Source of the DNA: Eudorina sp. 2006-703-Eu-15
Taxonomy: Eukaryota > Chlorophyta > Chlorophyceae > Chlamydomonadales > Volvocaceae
Assembly: GCA_003117195.1 (NCBI GenBank)
Contig: BDSI01000026.1
Location: 800,397 to 864,396 of the forward strand
Direction: 5' to 3'
DNA length: 64,000 nucleotides
Shown here: positions 48,643 to 59,057 of the stretch, piece by piece
How the letters are laid out: each line of letters opens with the position of its first letter
How positions within the stretch are numbered: the first letter of the stretch is position 1
The notes under the pieces: generated by a model
Seen by the model: only the letters and a program-made list of their open reading frames with translations
The model's database searches: none
Told to the model about the DNA's origin: nothing
Made by a program: the position numbers and the translations under genes

Positions 48643-48898
48643 GGCGTCGCGGTGCGTCGGGGCCGACCGTGGACGAACGTGCCGGGGCTGAGGCTGCGTC
48701 ACGGTGTGCGCGTAGACTCGCCCGGGTCGGGATGACTCAGCTGTACGGTGATTGTCGTACCGTCCTGGTGACCACATCAGTAGGCAGGCAGAACAGCCGA
48801 GTGAATTGCCTTTCCTGGAGATTTTTCCTAGGGTGGCCTCCGGTGGATCGTTCCCACCGTTATCTGATCGCTCGAGTGTGTCCGCCGGTGGTGAAGCT

Positions 48899-48900
48899 GT

Positions 48901-48925
<25 letters not shown>
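48899..48925. repeat. (GT)n microsatellite
   Basis: Uninterrupted GT dinucleotide run in gene-free DNA. Confidence 0.95.
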
Positions 48926-48931
<6 letters not shown>

Positions 48932-50804
48932 TGTTATACTGTGTGTTCGTTGCAGCGTATGTTTGTGTGCTTATTTGTGATGTTACTGGTCGCGGCGGGA
49001 GGGGCTGTAGAGGTTGTTGCCTCGACGTGTCGATGCACGAATCGCTCGCGTCTCCTGCACAGTTGGTTCCTGCACACGAATGGGCGCGAGGCGTGGTGGT
49101 TGGTGGTTGCGGTTAGGTCTAAATCCAGCGCAGACCGACATGTAGAAGGGAAGGGCGCGGAGGTCGCGGACGTCCGGATTGGACGGCCTGGACTCCCCCA
49201 GGTAGGGCAGCGCGGGGATGCCTGGATAGGGATCGGCTGGTGTGTGTGGGGGGGGTGGGGGCCCGAACTGCATCCTCTGCTTTAGTGTGCTGCGCGGCTC
49301 GCAGTCCGTGTTCTGCTCGGATGCCGGTCTTGGTCTGACACGGCGTCGATTCATGATGCAGGGGCATCGCTTCATTGCTTGGTGACTGGCCCCGGCGCGG
49401 CGTGAGGCGGCGCGGCGGTGGTAGTACCGGTATGTCTGAATCCGGAGGTGGACAGGGGTCTCGCTGCGTTGGTGCCGGCCGGCGTGCCGGGGCGGCGGTT
49501 TCCGGGTCGGTACGCCACATGCGAGAGGAACTAGGGGACTAGGTTTTGGCTTTGGGTGTTTGAGTGTCGGCGGCGGCAGCGGCAGCGGCAGCGCTCGATC
49601 CTCTGAGGGCGTGGCCCAGGGTCCTGCATGCACACCGCACAGCACAACACAGCACGTCACCGCACAGCACGACACCGCACCGCACCGCACCACACGACAC
49701 ACACACTCACACGCCGCCCTGGGGACCCAAGGGGATTCGGGAACGCTCACTCAGTACGGCGGAGACCACCCCGTGGGTGTCTTTGTCCTCGGGGCCTGTG
49801 GGAAGGGGGGCAGGGGCGATGAGCCCATGCCGTTTATGGGTTTCGCCAGGCCGCTACACGGCCCAGCACGGTCGGATGTTGGTTTCTTATCTTCGCCTGT
49901 GCAGCATGGACTTGGCCGTAGGGCCTGAGGGGCCCCGCGGGGGGGACGCAGGGCCCTATATGCAAGGTCTAGTGGGCGATGCAGAGGAGCGGGTTGAGGG
50001 CCGCTCGCGGCATCGAGCCTCCGGGGCCTGAGGGAGGGTGTTCGGAGCCTGGTGCCTCTCGCCGCTGCGCTCCGCGTTGGGGGGAAGGGACGCACGAGGC
50101 GCGAAGGCTTAGGTGTGACGTTGGCGACGTCGCTGCGAGGGAGGGGTCGGCGGGTGTGATGATACGGCAACGTGGTTTGCCCGGGGGCGTGCCGTGTGGG
50201 GGCTCGAACTTTGGAACGAGAGGAGCCCCCGGGTGGGGACTGGGGAGCGCGCCGGCCAACGCGCTTAGTGCGTCCATGCTTGGTGGCTGCTTGGACGGTG
50301 GGAGCAGGCGCGTGGGCGCGCGCGCGCGTCTGCAGCGGCGGCCGTCGCGCACCGTGTTGGGCACCATGTTGGGCGCAACGCACTCGCGGACCCTCGCGCC
50401 GCCGCGATCGCCGAAAAATGATCCCCTTTTGAACAAACCCACGGACAAACAGATGCACCCTCTCGCGCGGCAGGGCAGGCCGCGGCAGCACGAGTGGACT
50501 CACGAGTGGACTGGGCAGGCGCCCACGACGGGGGCGGGCGGCCCATCCGGGCCAAGATAGATCGCTGACTCGTTGGGAGGTGGTGGCGGCGGTGGTGGCG
50601 GTGGTGGTTGCGATGGAGGGGTGTTGCATAGGGTGAGAGTTGGGCTCCGTTTGGTGTCGTGTGGTGGGGCGGCCGCGCCCGTGCGCGGGGCGGTCAGCGG
50701 GGTGCCCGGGTGTGCGGTGCGCCCACACAGGGACGGGGACGGGCGCCGCGGGTGTGTGGAGCAAGTGACCCTGTCGAGCCAAGCCGCGTGTGCGTCAAAT
50801 AATG

Positions 50805-50831
50805 AGAAGCCTCACCCATAACCGCCCAGGC
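50805..50831 (+). repeat. Dispersed repeat B, copy 1
   Basis: Contains CACCCATAACCGCCCAGGC and is followed by a (GT)n tract. The matching copy at 53441-53466 is also followed by (GT)n. Confidence 0.7.
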
Positions 50832-50864
50832 CCAAGCCGCGCGCGCGTGTGTGTGTGTGTGTAT

Positions 50865-50918
50865 GTGAATCGTTACATATCTGCCGGGCCGACGCTGGCC
50901 GGGGGCGCTAACCCGCCC
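50865..50918 (+). repeat. Dispersed repeat C, copy 1
   Basis: 54 b starting GTGAATCGTTACATATCTGC. The reverse complement of 58557-58610 matches with two mismatches. Read on the minus strand it ends a frame with GLAPPASVG-ADM-stop, as does copy 2 on the plus strand. Confidence 0.85.
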
Positions 50919-52634
50919 CATACGGGAGACCGCCGAAGCACTATGTGTGTGGTGTTATTCGGCGGGCAAGGCAGGAGTGCGTGACATGCGATGGGCCCAG
51001 TGGCAGCGTGCCCAACGGCTGCCCCTTAATGCGTGGGTGTTGTCATATTATATATATGTATTCAGAACTGACACACGGCCTTCACTTTCGCCAGAGATGC
51101 TGAACGACGGCAGCCCGCAAGGGGGCTGTGCACTCCTGCGGCGAAGCTGAGCTGCCGAAAGCACTGCAGCTTGATTTTCTTGAAGGGAAGGAACCTGGGG
51201 GGTTCGATGTCCGGTATGCCGCGGCACATGCCGGGGGGATGAAGAACGTGGCCGCCGAGTGCTGACCCACGGGTCAAAAATTGGCCGGCTTCAGTTGCTG
51301 GTTACGCGTTGGGGTTGCGGTGGGGCTGGCGGGCGCACACGTACGGCAACGCGGCCTCGGTCCCCCCGGCGGAGGCCGGATGTCTCCGTCCGCACAGGTC
51401 GGTCGCTGCGGGACACACCTGTCGCGAGGAGCTGGCCGGATGTCTCCGTGGGCGGCAGGGGTGGCTGCGGGACAGATGGGCACACGGATGCGAGAGGAGG
51501 TAGCCAGATCCGGGCGAGGACACCCCTCCCTGTCCCTCCCCCAATCCATGCCCCCCCGGGAATGAGAGAGTTTCTCTGAGCTCCGTGAGGACGGCCGAGA
51601 GACGGCCTCCCAATAAGAATACGGACATGCGGTACAGCCCGTACGGGGGAAGGGGACGGGCCGCACCAGCAGCGCGACAACGGCACGAACTCGCCGCCGT
51701 ACCGTTGAGCGCGCGGCGGCGGCCGATGGTCCCGACCGTATTGCCCCGAGGGCAAGCCGCGCGTTGCCTGGATGGTGTCAGGGGGCCGAGTGTGTTTTGA
51801 TGACGTGCTGTGAGGTGTGGGCCCGACCGCGACCTTTTCCCGGATTCGGAGCAGCGAATACGGTACTATCAATTCTGTGGTGGAGGGCGAGGGGGGCAGT
51901 GCCGCATCGGGCGGCGGCTGCTTGGGTCGGTGGAGCTGAGCTGCTTTTGATCGTGAGGCATGTTGGCATTGACGCATGGTCGAAGACCCGTGGGTCGATT
52001 CGAGATGGTGCTGTGCCGCTGTCCACGGTGCCGCGAAGGCCTCGCGGTTGACTGGACCGCGAGTCCGCGACTTGGACACGGCCGCCTCTAGAGGACGGCG
52101 CTGCCAGCATCCGTTTCTATAGCGGTGGCACCGATTACCGAACCGTCTGATCGCTGACTGCTTCGAAATCAATCAATCAAATCAAACTTGGGGGGAAACC
52201 GATGAAGGCCCCTCCCGCGGTGATATGGAGCCGTCCGGCGCGGCGTTGTCGGTGCCGGCCGAGGCGGCGTGACGCCATCTCGTACGGACGCTGTACGACG
52301 GTCCCGTGGCCAAGAGTCATCAATATCAGCTAAGGAAATAAAGTCGCGGAACGGAATCTACCAACGCACATTGTACGCGACGAAAGTCTAGGTATATCTT
52401 ACCACAAAGCAGCACACATACATATATACATCTACACAAAACCTTGCCTGGTCAGCGCGCCACCTCAGCACAGCGATCCAAGCGCCGTGGTCTCCTCGCG
52501 GCATACAAGCAAGACACGCACTTCAAACCTCCTCCTTCCGACACAGCGCGCAGTGTGCGGAGTTGGCCCTCCGGTGGACAAGAAGGACTTCACATCGCGG
52601 GACAGCACAGCTTAGTGCAGCGCAGCGCATCGAG

Positions 52635-55600
52635 ATGATGACGACGACGGCCCTCCGACACCGACAGAGCCCGGGGACGTCCCGCGCGCCGCTCGCGCAC
52701 CGCCGCCACGTCGGCGCCGCCGCACCCGGCGGGCCGCGGCCGCTGCTGCCGCACCTGCGCCGCCCGTCGCTCGCCACGCGCTTCAAGGTGCGATGAGAGG
52801 TGCCTCAGGGCCCGCGGCGGCCGCGTCCGAGCGGTCCTGCCCGCCCGGCCTCCGCGCACCGGCGTCGCATAGATCGCCGCCGGGCGCGGCCGAGGTTTCT
52901 GCGGTGTCCCGCCCCCGCGCCAAGTGACGAGCATTGTTCCGTGAAGAATTGTTCCGTTGAGCATTGTTTCGTTGAACATTGTTTTGTTGAACATTGTTTC
53001 GTTCACATTCAACACTACCAAAGCGAAGTCGTTGTCGACAGGATCGCCAGCCAGCTGTAACAGCCCTCACGGCGGCTCGAGAGCTTTAAGCGCCCCCGCC
53101 GGGACCTAAACAAGCACATCAGCGGCAATGTCAGCAATCCAGCAATTCTCAGCGGCAATGTCAGCAATCCAGCAATGCATTGCCACTTGATGGAGATAAA
53201 AGATATGCCGAGTGACATGAGACGTGCACCGGGCTGGGCATCGACCGCTGCTTTCGTCGCCCGCCAAACCACACCAAGAACCCATTCCGGGTTCTCGCGT
53301 GTGCTGTGACGTTGTGACGTTATCTATGTTACAGTGGATCCCGCGGGTCATCGGTGACAAGCGTACATAGCCTCCTCAACACACACTGCCAACACCATAC
53401 ACTGCGAAAAACGAAGCCGCGCCACCGTGTGTGTTTAACAAGAAGCACACCCATAACCGCCCAGGCTACCTTGTGCGTGTGTGTGTGTGTGTTCTGGCGC
53501 AGGAGAATGACGAGCGGGAAGCGGACAGCCAGAAGCGCCGCGAGCGCGAGGACGTGATCCGGCGGCAGGAGGAGCTGATGCAGCAGGCGGCCCAGCAGGC
53601 GGCGAACAACGTGAGCAAGGCGACCGGCTCCGCAAAGGAGGAGCTGAAGCGGGTGAGGGCCCGGGACAGGGAGAGGCGCGGAAGATCGGGCGAGCGGGGA
53701 GGCGGCATGTTCGGTGAGGGTTTGGCGTCCTTGGCGTCCTCGCAACCGGGAAGCGAGGCTTAGCCTGGGAATGGGAGGACGCTCGCGAGTCGAGATGCGA
53801 TATAGCCTGTGTGGCGCCGGGCCGCCTGCTGCTTCTGAAGTGTTCGCCGCGTCGCGCGCGTGCGCGCGCGCGCAACTGTCGAGACCCATGGGTCTGTCGG
53901 ACACGGCGTTTCCTCCCCCTAGCCGCTGTGTACCGCACTGCCGCACTCCTGTTGCGCTGCACTCCCGTCTGCAGTTCCTTCAGACCCCCCATCAGATCCA
54001 GGTGGGGCCGGGGAGGGGCGACACGGCGGCGTGCGTAATACCCCCAGCCAACCAACCAACAACCAACAACCAACAAACCTCCCATCTAACCTACCTACCT
54101 ACCTGGGGCGCCAGTACCAAGCCTTCATGACTCATCCATGTCGGTTACAGTACAGTTGCATGAAACGATTTATTGCGCAAACCACGACACGATCACGATC
54201 ATCAGATTGTTCCTAGCCTGCTGCCATCGAAATGGATCACGTTACGGGGAGGGACCGCGATCATCGTTGAATCAATGGTGGTGTTACCAGTGCCGTTACC
54301 GTTGCGGTTGCCGCTGTACGCGTAGGACGTGACTAAGGCGGTGGAGACGGTAGAGCGCAGCAGCGCAGGGAAGGGCTACTCGTCCTCCGCGGTGCAGGTT
54401 CCCATCTGGATGCCCGCCTTCACGCGCCGCCGGGAGGTGAGTGAGACCCGTGGGCCGGGCGGTCGGCGAGACCCGTGGGTCACTGCAGGGGCATGGGCGC
54501 ATTCGAGTAGTCTCTAGCCTGTATTACCCTTCTTAACCATCGCGGGTACGCCCGGTCCGGTTGTGGAGTCACGACGCACGGATGCGGATCTCCCAATGCC
54601 GTCGATGTGTTCGAACCCGACTATAAAAACCCGTCAAAACCTGCCGGCTTGGCTGGCGCGCTGCTGGGCGGAGGTTCTCGACGCTGCGGTGATTTTCTGT
54701 GTGTGTACGGGACGCAGGTGTTCGTGGGCCGCATCGCGATGGTGGGCTTCTTCGCCACGTGCGTGCTGGAGGTCATGACCGCCAACCACCTGGGCCCCAT
54801 CCGCCAGGTATGTACGACAATGTACGAGGGGCTGTCCGCGACGTAACGTAACCCGTCGAGGACACCGACCAAAGTCCCCACGCGAGCCCGCGCGTGCGCA
54901 TGTTCGTACACGCACACAAAGCTGAGGAGTGGCGCGGTGGTCGTTGGCGTTAAAGAGGCGGGCGTCGGCACGATGACGCCCTCGCCGTGTGTTTGCACGG
55001 GTGCGTGCATTCCGGCAGCCTTCCCCGCCTCACCCCGTCGATGTGTCTTGCCACTGTCCTGTAACTCCCCCTCCCCCTCCCCCTCCCCCTCCCCCTTCCC
55101 CGCCACTGTCCTATACCCCCCACTCGCCCTCTCAGGTTCAGCTGTGGACGGGTCTGGACACCAGCACCATCACCGCAATCCTGCTGGGCATTGTGGTGTA
55201 CAACGTGTTGGGGGGTCTGGGCCCCTGGTCGCCCACCTTCTCACCAGAGAACCTGCGGGTGGGTGCTGGGGTGGGGGCTGGGGTGGGGTGGGGTGGGTGG
55301 CTAGGTGGGTAGCTGGGTGGCGAAGTTGGGTAGGTGGGTGGATGGCTGGGTGCCGGAGTGCTGGTGTGGGTTGCTTGCTGGGTGGTTTGGCTGGATACTT
55401 GGGTGGCTGGCTGGGAGACGGCAGAGGAAAGAGAGCGAGGTGGGCTTGGGGGGACGATGACTCGGCAGTGTGTGGCGAGCTGGTTGATGGGTGAGGGGTT
55501 CAGGGGGGGAACACACAGGCAACAAGGGTGAGCTCGGCCAAGGGTTATGGGCATGTGGTAGCGCGTGTGGATGGATTCCCCGCGGGGCCAACAGGCCAGC

Positions 55601-56825
55601 GTCATTATCAGGTTCTTGATCTGCGAATGGGTGGGGGGTGGGCGTGAACGAGTGTACGGAATCCGGCCGGACGTGGTGCCATACAGGACGTGGCCAAGCG
55701 ACCCACGGGTCCGCCGAGCGTGCTGGTGAACCCGCTCAACCTGGGCAAGCTGCTGGGCATCTCTGGCTGGGGCTTCACCAAGCGCAACGAGGTGCGCGAC
55801 GTGGTATTGATTGCCGTACGGGTAGCTCGCGCTTTTCCATGCATCACCTGCATATGGCCTAGCGGGAAGGTTGCGGCGCAGTGTCCGTGGGACCCGGTCT
55901 TGACACTAGTCAACAGTAAATTTGAACGCCCCCAGCCGAGATCCCGACGTGGGTTAAGACCAGGGGCAAAACCTATGCACCAGACATGTTGTCAGTACAC
56001 GCATTGCACGCACCGGCGCCCGCGCATCCATCGAAATACACAAGTCGCCTCGGCCCGCGTCGAGCCGTCAAGCCAAATCCTCACCGCGCTAACGTTGCAC
56101 CCACCATCGGATGCCCTCCATGGCGGCCTGCCTCGACAGCTCTTCCACGGCCGCCTGGCCATGCTGGGCTTCGCGGCGGCGGTGGTGGGGGAGCTGAAGA
56201 CGGGCCATGGCGCCCTGGGACAGGTGGGTAGCTGTGACAAGTGGGTAGCTGGGACAGCTGAGTAGCTAGGTCGGCTAGGAATGAAAACTGCTAATACTCA
56301 CTCGGGCAGTCATTAAACGGAGTCGGGCAGCTACGGGGACCACCGTAATACGAGGCAGGGTCATGCTCCTTCGCATCCTGGGTAGAAGATCGGCCTGGGG
56401 AGGAAGGCCGCCTCCTACCACGTGTTTCCGCAGGTCGGGCGCTCGTTGGGGGCGAGGGCTTGGCACAGCGTGCGCAACGCTTCCCGGGTCTTGAGGTCGG
56501 GTGTGCCGCACTGGGTACCGCGGGGACTGAATTGTACGACGAAACGTACAGTCGTACCGGTTAGTTGACCGTAACCGTCACATGAGTCGGGCCGCTCGTG
56601 CGCGTGATGGCCGTGACCGCGTGACGCCTTTGACCGCCCGGGCCCCTCCTCCCGCGGCCGCTCGTCCCGCAGCTGGCTGGCTACATGGGCCTGGTGCCGG
56701 ACGAGGCGTATTACACCGCCGCTGTCAATGGCTTCATCGTGTTTGCGACGCTCATGATGGCCATGTCCATACTGACGCCGAGCCGGCTGCAGGGCGCTGG
56801 GGCCTCGGAGGACGAGATCTTCTGA
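52635..56825 (+). CDS. PSBS-like four-helix thylakoid protein of the LHC superfamily
   Basis: Thylakoid membrane protein related to PSBS, the photoprotective sensor of the light-harvesting superfamily. Exons 52635-52787, 53503-53652, 54326-54436, 54718-54807, 55136-55258, 55687-55791, 56140-56223 and 56673-56825 (TGA) give 322 aa, all phase 0. Residues 1-51 are basic, like a transit peptide. Residues 52-120 are highly charged and helical (NDEREADSQKRREREDVIRR). Two LHC motifs follow: EVFVGRIAMVGFFATCVLEV in helix 1 and NELFHGRLAMLGFAAAVVGE in helix 3. They are separated by helix 2 (TITAILLGIVVYNVLGGLG) and followed by helix 4 (VNGFIVFATLMMAMSIL). The GFTKRNELF-GRLAMLGFAA stretch is the PSBS signature. 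The charged N-terminal domain is not typical of PSBS, so a related LHC-like type is also possible. Confidence 0.85.
52933..53006. repeat. 15-b tandem repeat in intron 1 of the PSBS-like gene
   Basis: About five imperfect units of ATTGTTTCGTTGAAC. They are AT-rich compared with their surroundings. Confidence 0.85.
53327..53359. repeat. Dispersed repeat A, copy 2
   Basis: Matches 874-906 over 33 b with two mismatches. It lies in intron 1 of the PSBS-like gene, about 80 b before repeat B copy 2, so A and B may be parts of one element. Confidence 0.7.
53441..53466 (+). repeat. Dispersed repeat B, copy 2
   Basis: Shares CACCCATAACCGCCCAGGC with 50805-50831. It is followed by (GT)n, which runs to about 53491, just before the exon 2 acceptor. 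Confidence 0.7.
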
Positions 56826-57554
56826 GCTAGCCGGGAGTGAAGAAGGCAGGCACCTTGCAGGCATTTCTGCCCTCTCGTTCGAAGGGAGGTCGTAAAACCT
56901 TTTTTAGATTCGCAACAGAGGTTGAAAGGGGGAATATGGAGGACAGGACCTTAACGGACAAGCTGGGCAGGGCAACTTCTTCTTGAGAGGAGTCTATTGC
57001 GCGGGTGGAGAAGAAGATATTCATGGGAAACAACATTCGTGGGAGACGGACATGGCGATACGCGAAATGTTTCAGGGCTGATCACGTCGGGACGCGCCGG
57101 ATGGAGAGGTGGCCCGGCCCAAAGCGGGTGGCGGCGCCTTGTGGGAGTGGTGGGCGGAAACGCAAGATGGTGCCGACTTCTTTCCATAGATAGGGCCGTG
57201 GCGGTGCCTGTCGGCGGTCACGTTGGGGACATGGAAAGAGAGTGTCATGGGTCGGAGGCTCGGAGTGCCAGGGGGTAGGAGCATTCGGGCGTGTTGCCAT
57301 AGTCGTGCAGGTGATGGGATAGCTGGCGCCAGTAGTTGGGTTGGTTCGGTGTATGGCGTGACGGATTGGAAGCCGTAGTTGTACGGCATGTGCGTAAGGA
57401 GGGGTGAAGGCAGGCTCAATGATAAGGGGCATGTTGTTTTACAGGCCGGTGTACTAATTGTGTTCGAACGCGTTTGGACCCGCTTACTTTGTTCCGATGA
57501 GTTGCTTCTTGTCTAAGGACGGGTCATGTGTGAGCAGGTGGAATTGACAATCCA

Positions 57555-57559
57555 TGTAA
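57555..57559 (+). terminator. TGTAA polyadenylation-type signal
   Basis: Lies about 730 b downstream of the PSBS-like stop codon in AT-richer DNA, and is a plausible poly(A) element for that gene. Confidence 0.5.
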
Positions 57560-58556
57560 CCATCCTTAACTGACTGCGTGCTTTGCAATAATGGGTTTAA
57601 CTCATTATGCTGCTGCCGTGCTGCCATACCACAACTGCCGCTCGTATCCATCACCACCGGTGTTGAAGATTAATAACCGTACTTGCCTCCGCCGCGTTTT
57701 CGATGTCCCAGCGTGGATTGTGGCTTGGTTGTGACCAGCACTAGCCATACAAAAGTATCGTTGCAGCCGTGTCAGCCTCGTTACCCGCTCACTCTCTGCG
57801 CCGGCACACAACGGCATCGGCGCAAGTCAAAAACCTGGCGATAGCAAAATTGGGAGGCGTCGCATCAGCCATCGCTGCTCTTCAGCTCAAAATTGTTGCG
57901 ACGCCGACATTTCATCCCAGCTCTTAAACAAGGTACTCTGTGGAAAAAAACGAGCACCTCCTCCCAGAAGCGCATGCCTTCTCTCCCCGTCGGCAACACA
58001 CCGAACATCAGGTCCTTGGGGACCGCCAAAACCGCCGTGCGCGCCAACGAGGGCGACATGCAACCGACATGCTGCTGACTTTCTCAGAGGAGCTCCACAA
58101 GAGGAGTTTTGACCAGACGGCAAAAGCTCTCGCGTCTGGTCCCGTGGCTCTGACCCCCGATGGGAAAGCGCGCTCCCTACGCTGCTGCACCTTGTGGCCC
58201 ACGTCCTTCGCATCCTCTTTGAGGGTGCCGGCCCCCTCCCTCGAGCCGCCCGCTCAGCCGCAAAACCCATCCCGCCGAACGTTGCCGTACACGCTTCGCC
58301 TCCCTATCATATACAAAATGCGGCAAACTCCGCCGCCCCGTAGTCTCCGCCGCCAACATTCGCCAGGCTGCCCAACTTCGCTACTTGATGCACCACGTTG
58401 GTCGGTCTGGATCAACCTTGGCCCGAACACGACGACGACGTTGGACGTTCAAATCATGGGCGGCACCGAGTCGGCACTGCGCACTGCGACATGGTTGGTG
58501 CTCATCTGCCCCCGGGGGTACCGCACCCTGCTCTCCGCACCGATGCCACACACTGC

Positions 58557-58610
58557 GGGCGGGTTAGCGCCCCCGGCCAGTGTCGGCCAGGCAGATATGT
58601 AACGATTCAC
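58557..58610 (-). repeat. Dispersed repeat C, copy 2
   Basis: Inverted relative to 50865-50918; 52 of 54 bases agree. Confidence 0.85.
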
Positions 58611-59057
58611 ACTGCGCGTCCGGGCCTGCCCCCGCCAGCCACACGGGTGCCGGGCGCTCTGCGAACACACACACACACGTTACCGCGCACCGAAAGACGC
58701 GGGCCCGAAGGAGAAGAACCCCAACCCACCCTTGATCGACCCGGACAGGGCAGGGCAAGACAACAGCACGTGCCCGGGTCCTTCCCGTCGATCCATCCAT
58801 GCATCTATCAACCGATTGGCACACGCAGACTGCTTCCTCGGGACCCCTGCTGCTGCCGGTTGTGCGCTGTCGCAGTGCCACTGCACGCAGGCTGCCGCCG
58901 CGGCCGTGGCACGGCCCGGATGGAGCAGTGACCAACGCGGCCTCCCGCGCAAACCCAAGCCCGCGGAACCGCGGCTCATGCGGTGCTCAGAGCCTCCATC
59001 GCGGCTGACTGCGTGGCTGCGCGCCTGAAAAGGCTCGCTGCCCCCACAGCCACCTTT

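Larger units (their letters stand above)
47250..52634. other. Gene-poor, repeat-rich block
   Basis: 5.4 kb with no supported gene. Long frames occur on both strands (for example 47383-48234, 49751-50782 and 51291-52172, all minus), but they are Arg/Pro/Ala-biased, mutually overlapping and without motifs. The block contains a 30-b minisatellite, a GGGTAC-type array, (GT)n tracts, CAC/CGCAC simple sequence near 49625-49715, two GACCC-RY-GGGTC palindromes and dispersed repeats B and C. It probably includes the 3' region of the SBP-like gene and degenerate mobile DNA. Confidence 0.5.
19982..55711. repeat. Iterated 12-b palindrome GACCC-RY-GGGTC, 12 copies
   Basis: Exact palindromes start at 19982, 20195, 20497, 24670, 25275, 28982, 45132, 51264, 51985, 53883, 54470 and 55700. 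The central dinucleotide is AC, GT, GC or AT. Eight lie in exons of four genes and are read in all three frames (T-H-G-S or T-R-G-S; P-T-G; D-P-W-V). Two are intronic and two intergenic. Near matches occur at 887, 53340, 54445 and 63243. Confidence 0.85.
56826..59057. other. Convergent intergenic region, possible mobile-element remnant at 57880-58620
   Basis: Contains the 3' untranslated region of the PSBS-like gene and the 3' flank of the HHL1-like gene. Between about 57880 and 58620, overlapping open frames on the plus strand end at dispersed repeat C (58557-58610). This suggests a degenerate repeated element rather than a host gene. No diagnostic polymerase or integrase motif was seen. Confidence 0.45.

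Noticed and set aside
49751..50782. 343-codon minus-strand Arg/Pro-rich frame
   Set aside because: No domain, strong compositional bias, and it contains simple repeats and palindromic spacers.
51291..52172. 293-codon minus-strand frame
   Set aside because: Shadow frame in GC-rich spacer; competing plus frames and no motifs.
57940..58602. 220-codon plus frame ending in dispersed repeat C
   Set aside because: Not a host gene on present evidence: it overlaps other open frames and shares its end with a repeated element.
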